Origin: an uncultured Anaerolineaceae bacterium
GTDB lineage: Bacteria > Chloroflexota > Anaerolineae > Anaerolineales > Anaerolineaceae
NCBI GenBank assembly: GCA_927443345.1
Contig: CAKMKJ010000052.1
Span: 60,944-124,943 of the forward strand
Length of the DNA: 64,000 nt
Direction: 5' to 3'
In this document: piece after piece, positions 53,562 to 63,369 of the stretch
Layout of the letters: every line of letters begins with the position of its first letter
Numbering within the stretch: position 1 is the first letter of the stretch
The notes under the pieces: model-generated
What the model was told of the DNA's origin: nothing
Database searches by the model: none
Seen by the model: the letters and a program-made list of their open reading frames with translations, nothing else
Position numbers and translations under genes: made by a program

Positions 53562-55756
53562 TCGGGCATGTCAGGGGCGTTTCCAGTTTCAAGCATCTCA
53601 CGCCACGCTTCATCGGTCAGTCGTTCATTAGCCGGGACGATGAATTCATAATAAGTGAAAACAGCTCCCAATGTCAGATGGTACGGCGCCAGAGGTGAAA
53701 CCACTAAAATCGGAGTGGGATAACCGACACCTTCTTCCAGAGCATATCCGTATCCTGATGCCACATCTGCCACCAACGCAGATTTTTGATCTTCGAGATA
53801 GTTGTGCCCTACATCATCAGCAGGAGGGTCCGCTGCTGCAATGGTCATGGCTTCCAACCAACCACCGAAATACTGAATGCGCCAGTAGTCTTCATCACTG
53901 ATGGTAGTGCCATTGAGCTCTTTTAGAGAAATCTCCAGCAGGAACTGCAGCTCATCAATCAGGTTATCCAGGTTTCCCCGGGTGGTATCATCGAGCAAAC
54001 CACGGTCTTCCAAACCACTGTGCGTCATCTGGGCCAGCGCCAACAAACGAGCAAAAGCTTCAGGGTTGGGTTCCACATAACCTTGAGGTGGTTCGTCTTC
54101 ACTCCCGCCGCCCATTTCTGCCATCACTTGTTTAGAATACAGGATGGTGTCGTGTTTGAGTTCCGTCCAGGTGCTGAGTGCAGTCGCCATATCTTTACGC
54201 AGCCAGGCCTGATTCTGCATAAAGGCCGGGTACTGTAGCCCCTTAACCGCAAAGATAGGCTGCATTGAATATAACCAACCCCAATACAAATTCTGCGTCC
54301 ATGAATCCAGGCCAAAGCTGGCGACTTCCGCTTTTACTTTGGTAAATTGAGTGTCAAAATTTTCATATTTCGTTTCACCCATTTGTTCTAAAAGATTATA
54401 GGCTTCGTCTGATCCCATGGCAGCCAGCAAGTCCAGTCCTTTCGGCAGAGCGCGGGGCTCATCAAGCGTGCCTACGTTTCTGAAGATCAATTGACCAAAG
54501 ACATATTGATCGAGGGTAAAGCGCTGCCCCATGAATCTAAAGCCCTGGGTGGCATCATCACGATCTTGATCAATGTAGACCCACATGGAATTTACCTGGG
54601 GTGGCGGTAAATTTTTGGCAGCCTCAAAGAATGTGTCCATCCTTTCATTATCTGCAAAACTGATCAAGTCTGGGGTTGCCCCAAAAATCTGATCAGAGAG
54701 TACTCCATATTCTTTGAAAGAAAGATCATCAGCCTTGCCCACAATGAACACTGTTGGGTCATAAATATTCTGCCAAAGCTCAGTCGCCGATTTGCCCGAA
54801 CTTGTTTGAGCTGTGCGCATCGCCTGGATCATCAACAATGCCCGCTGGGTTTCTACCGTGCTCTTCAAACGGAATGTTAGTCTTCCATACCACATCATAG
54901 CCTTAAAATACTTTTCAAGCGCCGGGCTTAATGTGTAATGCCCTCTCGGTGTGTATTGAGAATAATCCTCAAGCAGCAGATCTTCGTTAGCCTCATCGCC
55001 CATTGCCCAGATCGGGCTGATTTCCATGGGTGATTTGGATTCCATCAGCGCGATTTCCTCGCTGGCAAGCACGTCAGCTTCTTTGGGAATATTTACCGTC
55101 AGGCCTAGCGCTTTTGCCGCAACTGCAAAGTAAGCCACATTGCGCAGGGCGGCTTCTTCCAGATCGGTGCCCTTTAAGGACTCATATTGTGTCATGCTGG
55201 ATTCCAGCATGACTGTGGTCAGTTCATTTAAGATTGGTAAAAATGAAGTCTTTTCAAGATCGCGCAGCATCTTGTCAAAGATCAAATGGTAAACATGGAA
55301 AACCGAATCCGTGGTTACAAAAACTGGCAAAGACGAATATCGAAAGCTCTCATAAAGCTGATAAAACTCTGAATAGATTTTGTTAGGGTCGCTGGCTGGC
55401 GGCAACACGACAAATCCATTAGTCAAAATAGCCTGCCGTTGTGCATCTGATAAAGGCAGGTCCTCATTATCCAGACCAATGACTTGATCGCCTGATAAAG
55501 GCAAAGTGTAACCACCCTCAAACACATCAGGCAAATTTACCTGCTGAATTTCGTAGCTGGCAAACGCGCTGCCATACACACTTTCAGCATTTAGATCGCC
55601 GTCAGGTTTACCCTCTGTAGCAACGATCGGCTCACCAGTAATCAGGGTTTCTTCGTTTATCTTTTGAGAAATAAGATTGGTTAAATTACATGCTGAAAGC
55701 ATCAATGTTAAAACAATTATTCCACTTGCCCAGACCCAAAATCGATTCTTTTTCAT
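53534..55756 (-). CDS. DUF3160 lipoprotein
   Basis: 740-residue secreted protein with a lipobox LSAC (Cys about residue 23) and a single large DUF3160 domain (about 90-740). This family has no established enzyme activity; it is helical and Trp/Tyr-rich (WVYIDQDRDD, LYWGWLYSMQP). Several Asp/Glu-rich turns could bind metal. The segment PVFVTTDSVFHVYHLIFD near residue 145 is typical of the family. It lies 14 bases downstream of the small VCBS-like gene and overlaps the CapA gene, so three exported proteins form one leftward operon. Confidence 0.85.
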   Translation of the reverse strand: MKKNRFWVWASGIIVLTLMLSACNLTNLISQKINEETLITGEPIVATEGKPDGDLNAESVYGSAFASYEIQQVNLPDVFEGGYTLPLSGDQVIGLDNEDLPLSDAQRQAILTNGFVVLPPASDPNKIYSEFYQLYESFRYSSLPVFVTTDSVFHVYHLIFDKMLRDLEKTSFLPILNELTTVMLESSMTQYESLKGTDLEEAALRNVAYFAVAAKALGLTVNIPKEADVLASEEIALMESKSPMEISPIWAMGDEANEDLLLEDYSQYTPRGHYTLSPALEKYFKAMMWYGRLTFRLKSTVETQRALLMIQAMRTAQTSSGKSATELWQNIYDPTVFIVGKADDLSFKEYGVLSDQIFGATPDLISFADNERMDTFFEAAKNLPPPQVNSMWVYIDQDRDDATQGFRFMGQRFTLDQYVFGQLIFRNVGTLDEPRALPKGLDLLAAMGSDEAYNLLEQMGETKYENFDTQFTKVKAEVASFGLDSWTQNLYWGWLYSMQPIFAVKGLQYPAFMQNQAWLRKDMATALSTWTELKHDTILYSKQVMAEMGGGSEDEPPQGYVEPNPEAFARLLALAQMTHSGLEDRGLLDDTTRGNLDNLIDELQFLLEISLKELNGTTISDEDYWRIQYFGGWLEAMTIAAADPPADDVGHNYLEDQKSALVADVASGYGYALEEGVGYPTPILVVSPLAPYHLTLGAVFTYYEFIVPANERLTDEAWREMLETGNAPDMPEWTKSYIIP

Positions 55757-55770
55757 TTTTCCTCCATTCC

Positions 55771-56472
55771 CTAATCAGTCACAATCATGACGTTCTGATC
55801 TGCTGAAACGATCCCAAATTCTGAAAAATCTCCCTGAAGGCGGTCTCTCAAACGAAAAACGAAACCGCTCCAATCCCAAACCGTTAAATCTCCTGTCTTT
55901 TGCTCAATATCATATTGACCTTCAATCGCGATCAGTTCCTGGTTGCTGTCTCCATCCAGATCCTCAGCACGGATATTGAATACCGGAGCTGCTAATGAAG
56001 AGCCCGCCCACAACTCACGGTATTTGCTGCCGTCCCACCCCACAAGTATCAAATGGCAACTCAATCCATGGTTGTCGTGAAAATCAGCGATGCGTCCGCC
56101 TGAGGGCTGAAAAGTATCAATCGGCCAAACCTTGTGCGCACGCCACACCACCATCACCAGTTCATTTTTACCGTCGCGATTCAGGTCAGCAGAAATTGCT
56201 TCGGTCACCTTCCAGGTTGCGGGGGTTTGCCAACTAATCAACTTCTTGGTCATACAATCAACGATCTTGATTGCATAACGATAATATTCGAGACAATCCG
56301 CTTCACTGCCAAAATCAAAACTTGAAAGCGGACTTACGTCGATCGTCTGCAAATTGGAATATGGTATTGATTCAGGGATGAGAGACTCTTCCGACAGACT
56401 CCAAAGCCAAAGCGGCTTTGGAGAGAGGGTGATCATTACAATAAAAGAAATCAATATTAATCGCAGTTTCAT
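55771..56472 (-). CDS. Exported VCBS/FG-GAP-like protein
   Basis: 233-residue protein with an N-terminal signal peptide (about 3-25, RLILISFIVMITLSPKPLW). The mature part holds calcium-binding-like loops DLNRDGKNEL (D-x-D/N-x-D-G) and DLDGDSNQEL that are typical of FG-GAP/VCBS beta-propeller repeats. Two repeats are clear, too few for a full propeller. Four cysteines may form disulphides. Upstream in-frame ATGs (56505 and 56523) exist, but 56472 gives the cleanest signal peptide. It precedes the DUF3160 lipoprotein gene by 14 bases, suggesting that the exported proteins act together at the cell surface. Confidence 0.65.
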   Translation of the reverse strand: MKLRLILISFIVMITLSPKPLWLWSLSEESLIPESIPYSNLQTIDVSPLSSFDFGSEADCLEYYRYAIKIVDCMTKKLISWQTPATWKVTEAISADLNRDGKNELVMVVWRAHKVWPIDTFQPSGGRIADFHDNHGLSCHLILVGWDGSKYRELWAGSSLAAPVFNIRAEDLDGDSNQELIAIEGQYDIEQKTGDLTVWDWSGFVFRLRDRLQGDFSEFGIVSADQNVMIVTD

Positions 56473-56623
56473 TTTGCAACTACTTTGCAACTTGCTATAT
56501 CTCATTGTACAACCATTAATCATCGTTTACTTCGTTTGCTTGATAATTATTAACCAAAAAACGATAAATATAACCAATAGTTAACAACCCCTAAAAATGA
56601 TAATAACAAGTAGTGGCTTTGCT

Positions 56624-56652
56624 TTGACAAGAATCTACTATTCACTTAAAAT
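56624..56652 (+). promoter_or_regulatory. Promoter of the EF-G paralogue
   Basis: A perfect TTGACA (56624-56629), a 17-base spacer and TAAAAT (56647-56652) lie about 45 bases before the ATG. It is the strongest promoter match on the plus strand in this window. Confidence 0.85.
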
Positions 56653-56696
56653 GGGAAGATTGAAGTCATCTCAAGTAAAGAGAAGGGCCAAATTTC

Positions 56697-58769
56697 ATGA
56701 AAGAGTACTCGACCGACAAGATCCGTAATGTTGTACTGGCATCTCACTCCGGTGCAGGCAAAACAATTCTGTGCGAGGCTTTACTTCATTTCACTGGCGC
56801 TACCACTCGCATGGGGAAAATTGAGGACGGCACCACCGCCTCAGATTTTGATGAAGAAGAAATCAGGCGCAAAATTTCACTTTATACATCCGTAATTCCG
56901 GTTGAATATCGTGAGTCAAAGATCAACATTTTAGACACCCCCGGATACACAGATTTTATTGGCGAAGTCATTTCTTCCATGCGCGTTGCAGAAGGCGTGG
57001 TTGTAATGGTTGACGCCGTCAACGGTCTGGAGGTCGGTACTGAAATCGCCCTAAATTACTGTTCCAAAATGAACATGCCTCGCTTCTTGTTGATTAACAA
57101 GATGGAACGCGAGAATGCCAGCTTCCAAAAATCACTCACTTCCGTTCAGGAACATTCCGATGTTCGCCTCATTCCGGTGCAACTCCCTTGGGGAGAGAAA
57201 CAGGAGTTCAAAGGCGTCATTGATCTGCTTTCAATGAAAGCGTATAAAGGTGATGGTAAAACGGCCGAAGAAATCCCGGCTGAGTTCAAAGCAGAAGCAG
57301 ATGAAGCTCGCGCCAAACTGGTTGAAGCTGCTGCAGAAGGCGACGATACCTTACTCGAGAAGTACCTCGATTCAGGTGAACTTTCTGAAGAAGAAGTCAT
57401 CAAGGGTCTGGCTGAAGTGGTTCGTTCATGCAGTTATGTGCCCGTGCTGGTCAGCGCCGGCCATACTGGTGTTGGGGTTCTTAAACTATTAGATGCCATC
57501 CTTGACCTGTTCCCCTCTCCTGCCGCTGCAGAACCTGCCGTTGCTGAAGGCAAAGCCGGTGAAGAGAAATTGGAAGCCAAAGACAACGGTCCTTTAGCCG
57601 TCTATGTTTGGAAAACCACCGCCGATCCGTTTGTTGGAAAACAAACTTATTTTAGAATTTATTCCGGTACGGTTGCAGGTGATTCCCGCATTTGGAATCA
57701 GACCAAACAGATGGAAGAACGTATTGGCACTATTGGCGTTCCCCGCGGCAAAGAAGCCCTTGGCATCAAAGTCGCTCACGCCGGTGATATCTGCATCGTT
57801 CCGAAACTGACAGAAACCTCCACCTCCAACACGCTCTGCGACAAGGCTCACCCCTTGACGCTGCCCATCCCCGAATACCCGACCGCCTTGTTCTCAGTTG
57901 CCCTCTTCCCCAAGACCCAGGGAGATTCCACCAAGATCACATCCACCCTGCACCGCTTGGTTGAAGAAGACATGACCTTGAAATGGTACAACGACGGCAC
58001 CACCATGCAGACCATTCTTAAAGGGCTGGGCGACCAGCACATAGATGTCGCCATCCGTCGCGCCGAAAGCAAATTCCAGGTCGGAATCATCCTTCATGAG
58101 CCGAAGGTTTCGTATCAAGAAACCATTACCAAATCTGCATCCGCCATGCACCGCCACAAGAAACAAACCGGTGGATCAGGCCAATTTGGTGAAGTTCATT
58201 TGAAGGTTTCACCGCTCACCGACAAAGAGTTTGAATATACCTGGGATGTCTTTGGCGGCGCCGTTTCACAATCCTACTCCTCATCCATCCAAAAAGGCAT
58301 TGCCACCGTAATGAAAGAAGGTGTCATTGCAGGCTATCCTGTCTCCGGTGTGCACGTTTCTGTCTTTGATGGCAAGGAACATCCCGTGGATTCAAAACCG
58401 GTTGCTTTTGAAGTTGCCGGACGTAAAGCTTTTGAAGAAGCCGTACGCGAAGCCGGACCTGTGCTTCGCGAACCGATTATGCTGGTACACATCACTGTCC
58501 CTGAAAACAACATGGGTGATGTGATGGGCGACCTCAATACCCGCCGTGCCCGCATCCAGGGTATGGAAACCGAAAAAGGTCACTCCGTTGTCTCAGCCAC
58601 CGTACCGCTTCAAGAGATGCTGCGCTACACCACCACCTTACGCTCCATCACTGGCGGACGCGGTGTCTTCAGAATGGAATTCGATCATACGGATGTTGTG
58701 CCTGCTCACATTGCACAACCCATCATTGATGCCCGTACCAAAGAAATGGAAAACAGAAAAGAAGAGTAG
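56697..58769 (+). CDS. Elongation factor G-like protein (EF-G2 type)
   Basis: 690-residue GTPase with the five-domain layout of EF-G. The P-loop is SHSGAGKT (residues 16-23) rather than the AHIDAGKT of canonical EF-G, and switch II is DTPGYTDF. NKME is the guanine motif. The C-terminal half keeps the domain IV to V region, including GGSGQFGEV and the conserved RGVFRMEF stretch. This pattern matches the EF-G2 paralogues of Thermus and many Actinobacteria, which exist beside a normal fusA. Its role is unsettled: a stress or translation-regulating factor is often assumed. No ribosomal genes surround it. Confidence 0.9.
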   Translation: MKEYSTDKIRNVVLASHSGAGKTILCEALLHFTGATTRMGKIEDGTTASDFDEEEIRRKISLYTSVIPVEYRESKINILDTPGYTDFIGEVISSMRVAEGVVVMVDAVNGLEVGTEIALNYCSKMNMPRFLLINKMERENASFQKSLTSVQEHSDVRLIPVQLPWGEKQEFKGVIDLLSMKAYKGDGKTAEEIPAEFKAEADEARAKLVEAAAEGDDTLLEKYLDSGELSEEEVIKGLAEVVRSCSYVPVLVSAGHTGVGVLKLLDAILDLFPSPAAAEPAVAEGKAGEEKLEAKDNGPLAVYVWKTTADPFVGKQTYFRIYSGTVAGDSRIWNQTKQMEERIGTIGVPRGKEALGIKVAHAGDICIVPKLTETSTSNTLCDKAHPLTLPIPEYPTALFSVALFPKTQGDSTKITSTLHRLVEEDMTLKWYNDGTTMQTILKGLGDQHIDVAIRRAESKFQVGIILHEPKVSYQETITKSASAMHRHKKQTGGSGQFGEVHLKVSPLTDKEFEYTWDVFGGAVSQSYSSSIQKGIATVMKEGVIAGYPVSGVHVSVFDGKEHPVDSKPVAFEVAGRKAFEEAVREAGPVLREPIMLVHITVPENNMGDVMGDLNTRRARIQGMETEKGHSVVSATVPLQEMLRYTTTLRSITGGRGVFRMEFDHTDVVPAHIAQPIIDARTKEMENRKEE

Positions 58770-58785
58770 TTGCCCAACTTCTCGC

Positions 58786-58820
58786 AAAAGCTGGACGGGT
58801 AACCCGTCCAGCTTTTTATT
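58786..58820 (+). terminator. Intrinsic terminator after the EF-G paralogue
   Basis: A 14-base perfect stem AAAAGCTGGACGGG/CCCGTCCAGCTTTT with a three-base loop (58786-58816) runs directly into a T-rich tract. It ends 17-47 bases after the stop codon. Confidence 0.92.
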
Positions 58821-58877
58821 TCACCCCAGCTTGACGTTGAACTTTATGTCTGGTAATCTAGGAGAATCAAACACAGG

Positions 58878-59096
58878 ATGAAACCAATGGAAGAAACCTT
58901 ACTCGAAAAAGCCTGGGATGATCTTCTCTCTCGAGAACCAAAACAAATCGAAGCACGGTTTAAGTCACTGGATGCAAATAGCCAGAAGGTGGTCATTGAA
59001 CACCTTAACCTTATGATTATTGATGAGGGTTGGCATGCAGAGCAGGTCATTTCTGCTCAAAAAGCACTTGAAACAATCATGAAACTGGAATTATAG
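58878..59096 (+). CDS. Small helical protein, unknown
   Basis: 72-residue soluble protein that is acidic and predicted to be all-helical, with no signal or cysteine. It starts the compact operon that continues with the MazG-like, LOG and proS genes. A downstream ATG at 58887 is an alternative start, because AGGA lies about eight to ten bases before it. No family is recognised. The tight spacing of three bases to the next gene suggests that its product is needed at similar levels, but no function can be given. Confidence 0.6.
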   Translation: MKPMEETLLEKAWDDLLSREPKQIEARFKSLDANSQKVVIEHLNLMIIDEGWHAEQVISAQKALETIMKLEL

Positions 59097-59099
59097 ACC

Positions 59100-59426
59100 G
59101 TGGATATACGCGAACTGACCGAAGAAATGAACCGTTTTGTCACCGCCAAGGGCTGGTACCAAAAAGACACCCACCGGCCGCAAACGCCGCGCAACCTGGC
59201 AGTTTCGCTCTCACTTGAATCTGCTGAAGTGTTGGAACACTTTCAATGGAGTGAAGAGATCAAAGACCCAAAAGAATTTCGCGGTGAACTCGCGGATGTA
59301 GCGCTCTACCTGCTGCAGCTTGCCAGCATCACAGGTGTGGATCTTGAGCAAGCCGTCCTTGAAAAGTTGCAAACCAACTATCATCGTGAGTGGGATCAAC
59401 CAGCAACCAAAGAGGATATTCAATGA
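59100..59426 (+). CDS. MazG-like nucleotide pyrophosphohydrolase
   Basis: 108-residue member of the all-alpha NTP pyrophosphatase superfamily (MazG/iMazG, similar to human DCTPP1). The metal motif is SLSLESAEVLEHFQW with a later ELADVALYLLQL, giving the paired E-x-x-E...E-x-x-D ligands. It hydrolyses unwanted or excess (d)NTPs to monophosphates, a nucleotide-pool cleaning role. Translation begins at GTG (59100), three bases after the preceding stop. Its stop overlaps the LOG gene start as ATGA. Confidence 0.85.
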   Translation: MDIRELTEEMNRFVTAKGWYQKDTHRPQTPRNLAVSLSLESAEVLEHFQWSEEIKDPKEFRGELADVALYLLQLASITGVDLEQAVLEKLQTNYHREWDQPATKEDIQ

Positions 59427-59977
59427 AAGTAGCGGTCTACGGTGGCGCAGCACCCAAACCCGGTGAACCGGCCTATGAAGATGCCCGTCAATTGGGATTT
59501 TTACTTGGTCAATCAGGCCACACTGTGATGACCGGAGGGTACATCGGCGTGATGGAAGCCGCTTCAAGAGGGGCCAGCGAAGCCGGGGCGCATGTGATCG
59601 GCTCAACCTGTACCCAACTCGAAGCATGGCGCGGCACCAAAGCCAACCAATGGGTCAAAGAAGAGTGGAAGCATGAAACCCTGCGTGACCGCTTGTATGC
59701 CCTTGTGGAAAAATGCGATGCCGCGGTGATGATGCCCGGCGGCGTCGGTACCCTTGCTGAACTAGCCGTCATGTGGAACGAAGAAATCATCTCGATGAAA
59801 CCAGCGCGAAGGATGGTGTTGGTAGGCAAAGGCTGGCAAAAAACAATTGAAGTTTTTATTGCTGAACTGGGTGATTATTTGCACCTTCAAGACCAAAAAC
59901 GTGTTTACTTTGCCGAAGATATCCATGCGGCAGTTGAGCTAATCAACCAATTTGAAGTAGAAACTCAGAAATCATAG
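59423..59977 (+). CDS. LOG-family (lysine decarboxylase-like) nucleotide phosphoribohydrolase
   Basis: 184-residue Rossmann-fold protein with the family motifs GGYIGVMEA (about 38-46) and PGGVGTLAE (about 105-113). LOG proteins cleave the N-glycosidic bond of nucleoside 5'-monophosphates, releasing a base and ribose 5-phosphate; the old lysine decarboxylase label is misleading. Together with the MazG-like enzyme, which makes monophosphates, it could clear damaged or modified nucleotides. The ATG at 59423 overlaps the previous stop codon; a longer frame start at 59390 has no support. Confidence 0.85.
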   Translation: MKVAVYGGAAPKPGEPAYEDARQLGFLLGQSGHTVMTGGYIGVMEAASRGASEAGAHVIGSTCTQLEAWRGTKANQWVKEEWKHETLRDRLYALVEKCDAAVMMPGGVGTLAELAVMWNEEIISMKPARRMVLVGKGWQKTIEVFIAELGDYLHLQDQKRVYFAEDIHAAVELINQFEVETQKS

Positions 59978-61429
<1,452 letters not shown>

Positions 61430-61441
61430 AGAGAACCTGGC

Positions 61442-62254
61442 ATGCCTGCCATTGAATTTAGCCGTTTACGCACAAAAATTGAACTGCTCGGCAAGGTGTA
61501 TCACCAGCCCGGGCAGTTCCTCAAGGATTTGGAAGACCTTTACTTTTTCTATTCCGACCTCACCTTCCAGTCGGGTAAACCAAACGCTGGCAACGTCAAC
61601 GCACTGCAAACCTACCGCACACCGCTGATCATCAACCGCGAACTCGAAAGACTGCTGCGTCCGCGTGCGTTGGCCGAACCCGAAGACACCCTCAAAATCA
61701 TTGATGTGTTGTGGCAAACCAAAATTCTTGAGCCTTGCCAGCTTGCTGCCGGCTTATTGGGATCGTTGCCGCTCGAATCTGCCGGTGCCGTGTTCGAACG
61801 TATTCAAAATTGGTCGCAATCAGGCGAAAAAACCGAATTGCTCGACATACTGCACATAAAAGCCACCGAATCCATCCGGCGCGAATCCCCCGAACTATGG
61901 ATCAACACCCTGCGCAACTGGGTGCACGCCGATGACCCGACCTTGCAAAAATTTGGCGTTTTGGGCTTGATCCCCATGCTTAACGACCCTGACAACGACA
62001 ACTTGCCGATCATCTTTGATTTTCTGCAGCCCGTGATTGCCGAAACCGATCCGCGGCTGGTTTTCACCCTGCTGTCAATCATCGAAATATTAGCCCAAAA
62101 ATCAGAATCAGAAACCGTCTATTTACTCAAGCAAATCATCAAAGACTCCAGCAACGATGACCTGCCCCGCTTCATCCGCCGCGCCTTGCCGGGTTTCTCC
62201 GAGCCAGCACAATTGTCGTTGAAGAATTGCCTAAAAGAAAATCCGAATTCGTAA
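61442..62254 (+). CDS. Helical-repeat (HEAT-like) protein, unknown
   Basis: 270-residue soluble protein composed almost entirely of short helices. Runs such as LGSLPLESAGAVFERIQNW and FGVLGLIPMLNDPDNDNLP suggest tandem HEAT-type repeats in the second half, as in DNA alkylation repair-like or scaffold proteins. No catalytic residue can be identified. It follows proS by 12 bases and ends the operon. Use of C-ending codons matches proS. It may bind a nucleic acid or protein partner. Confidence 0.6.
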   Translation: MPAIEFSRLRTKIELLGKVYHQPGQFLKDLEDLYFFYSDLTFQSGKPNAGNVNALQTYRTPLIINRELERLLRPRALAEPEDTLKIIDVLWQTKILEPCQLAAGLLGSLPLESAGAVFERIQNWSQSGEKTELLDILHIKATESIRRESPELWINTLRNWVHADDPTLQKFGVLGLIPMLNDPDNDNLPIIFDFLQPVIAETDPRLVFTLLSIIEILAQKSESETVYLLKQIIKDSSNDDLPRFIRRALPGFSEPAQLSLKNCLKENPNS

Positions 62255-62281
62255 CTCTGGCAAAAAAAATATCAATTTTCT

Positions 62282-62345
62282 GGTGGGTTCGTTTTGCGCG
62301 ATTTGTGCGCCCCCGAGCGATTTTTGCGAGAGGGGTGAACCCATC
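62282..62345. repeat. REP-like palindrome 1, long form
   Basis: GGTGGGTTC (62282-62290) and GAACCCATC (62337-62345) are near-perfect outer arms. The centre has CGCGATTTGTGCGC and CGATTTTTGCG short palindromes. It starts 27 bases after the helical-repeat gene. Confidence 0.6.
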
Positions 62346-62369
62346 GCCTAAATAAATCACAATCCCTCG

Positions 62370-62394
62370 GGTTGGTTCGTTCTGTGAACCCACC
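62370..62394. repeat. REP-like palindrome 2, short form
   Basis: GGTTGGTTC (62370-62378) and GAACCCACC (62386-62394) enclose a short centre. One arm base differs from the consensus. Confidence 0.65.
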
Positions 62395-62417
62395 ATCCAT
62401 ACATAAGCCAATCACTC

Positions 62418-62491
62418 GGTGTGTTCGGGTACGCGACCTTTGCGCCCCCGAGAACGCGTTTTTTGCGTCCATGTGGGGTTGTGAACCCACC
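62418..62491. repeat. REP-like palindrome 3, long form
   Basis: GGTGTGTTC (62418-62426) and GAACCCACC (62483-62491) form the outer arms with a 56-base centre. The centre carries the same TTTGCGCCCCCGAG-type core seen in palindrome 1 (TTGTGCGCCCCCGAG). Confidence 0.6.
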
Positions 62492-62517
62492 GAATTTATT
62501 GAATTATCCAATTTCTC

Positions 62518-62549
62518 GTAGGGTGGGTTCGTTCGTTGAACCCACCTAT
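62518..62549. repeat. REP-like palindrome 4, short form, left of the RAYT gene
   Basis: GGTGGGTTC (62522-62530) and GAACCCACC (62538-62546) are perfect nine-base arms, preceded by GTA. The left end GTAGGGTGGGTT mirrors the right flank of the RAYT gene (AACCCACCTAC). The rest of the 62.25-62.75 kb gap, from 62550 to the RAYT gene, shows no gene. Confidence 0.7.
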
Positions 62550-62738
62550 ATGAAATATGTCATTGCGAAATCTGTAGAAATACCTTTATAAAGCGCCATT
62601 TTAATCACGGGCTCACATCTGACAGATATGTATATCCTGTCAGGATGAAGCAATCCCCAACGAAATCGTCGATGGGTCGTACACCAAACCCAGCATTAAT
62701 TAACCATTAAATCTTCCCATCCTTTTCCAACTTTGATA

Positions 62739-62744
62739 TACAAT
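62739..62744 (+). promoter_or_regulatory. Leaderless -10 box of the RAYT gene
   Basis: TACAAT lies six bases before the ATG at 62751. No ribosome-binding site is visible. Confidence 0.5.
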
Positions 62745-62750
62745 AATCCC

Positions 62751-63299
62751 ATGCCAAATTACCATCGCAATTTGGTCGAGGGCGGAACATACTTCTTCAC
62801 GGTTGTGACCTACCAACGACGTCACATATTGACCCATCCAACCGCGCGGAAAATATTGCACCAAGCCTGGGAGTTAACCAACGAACGCCATCCTTTCCAA
62901 ACCCTCGCCATATGTTTGCTTCCTGATCACATCCATTGCATTTGGAAATTACCTGATGGTGATGTGGATTATTCAACGCGATGGAAAGAAATCAAACGCC
63001 ATTTCACGTTGGATTATTCGAAACAAATCGGGCCTGGTGAGGAACGCAATTCTTCTCATCTAAAACAAAAAGAAGCCGCCATCTGGCAAAGGCGTTTTTG
63101 GGAGCACACCCTCGAGGATGAAGATGATTTTGATGCCCACTTTGATTACATTCACTACAACCCCGTCAAACATGAATATGTTGATAATCCATCTGCGTGG
63201 CAATGGTCCACTTTTCGCCGCTATGTGAAAGAGGGTATCTATGATAATCAATGGTGCGGGGGAGATATTGGAAAACTTGATCGCCTGGATTTTGAATGA
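62751..63299 (+). CDS. REP-associated tyrosine transposase (RAYT)
   Basis: 182-residue single-strand transposase of the Y1/HUH superfamily, TnpA_REP type. The metal-binding HUH motif is HIH within LLPDHIHCIW, and the catalytic tyrosine lies in FDYIHYNPVKHEYV. RAYTs nick single-stranded REP palindromes and are thought to spread them. REP-like palindromes lie directly upstream at 62282-62549 and an inverted partial copy follows at 63301-63330. The frame can be extended to a TTG at 62733, but the ATG with a -10 box six bases before it is more likely. The gene is intact. Confidence 0.85.
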   Translation: MPNYHRNLVEGGTYFFTVVTYQRRHILTHPTARKILHQAWELTNERHPFQTLAICLLPDHIHCIWKLPDGDVDYSTRWKEIKRHFTLDYSKQIGPGEERNSSHLKQKEAAIWQRRFWEHTLEDEDDFDAHFDYIHYNPVKHEYVDNPSAWQWSTFRRYVKEGIYDNQWCGGDIGKLDRLDFE

Positions 63300-63300
63300 G

Positions 63301-63330
63301 GTAGGTAATTTCAATTAAAAACCCACCTAC
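63301..63330. repeat. Right-flank inverted repeat of the RAYT gene
   Basis: GTAGGT (63301-63306) and ACCTAC (63325-63330) enclose an A/T-rich spacer. The terminal AACCCACCTAC is the inverse of the GTAGGGTGGGTT left flank at 62518, with one base missing. Confidence 0.55.
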
Positions 63331-63369
63331 ATGGCGATTTTGGATACAATAATAAAAGGAGTATGCGAT

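Noticed and set aside
53162..53613. Small frames antisense to or overlapping the CapA/DUF3160 junction
   Set aside because: They have no ribosome-binding sites and arise from overlapping real genes.
62250..62560. CRISPR array in the repeated region near 62.4 kb
   Set aside because: The repeats are palindromic REP-like units of unequal length without uniform spacers or cas genes.
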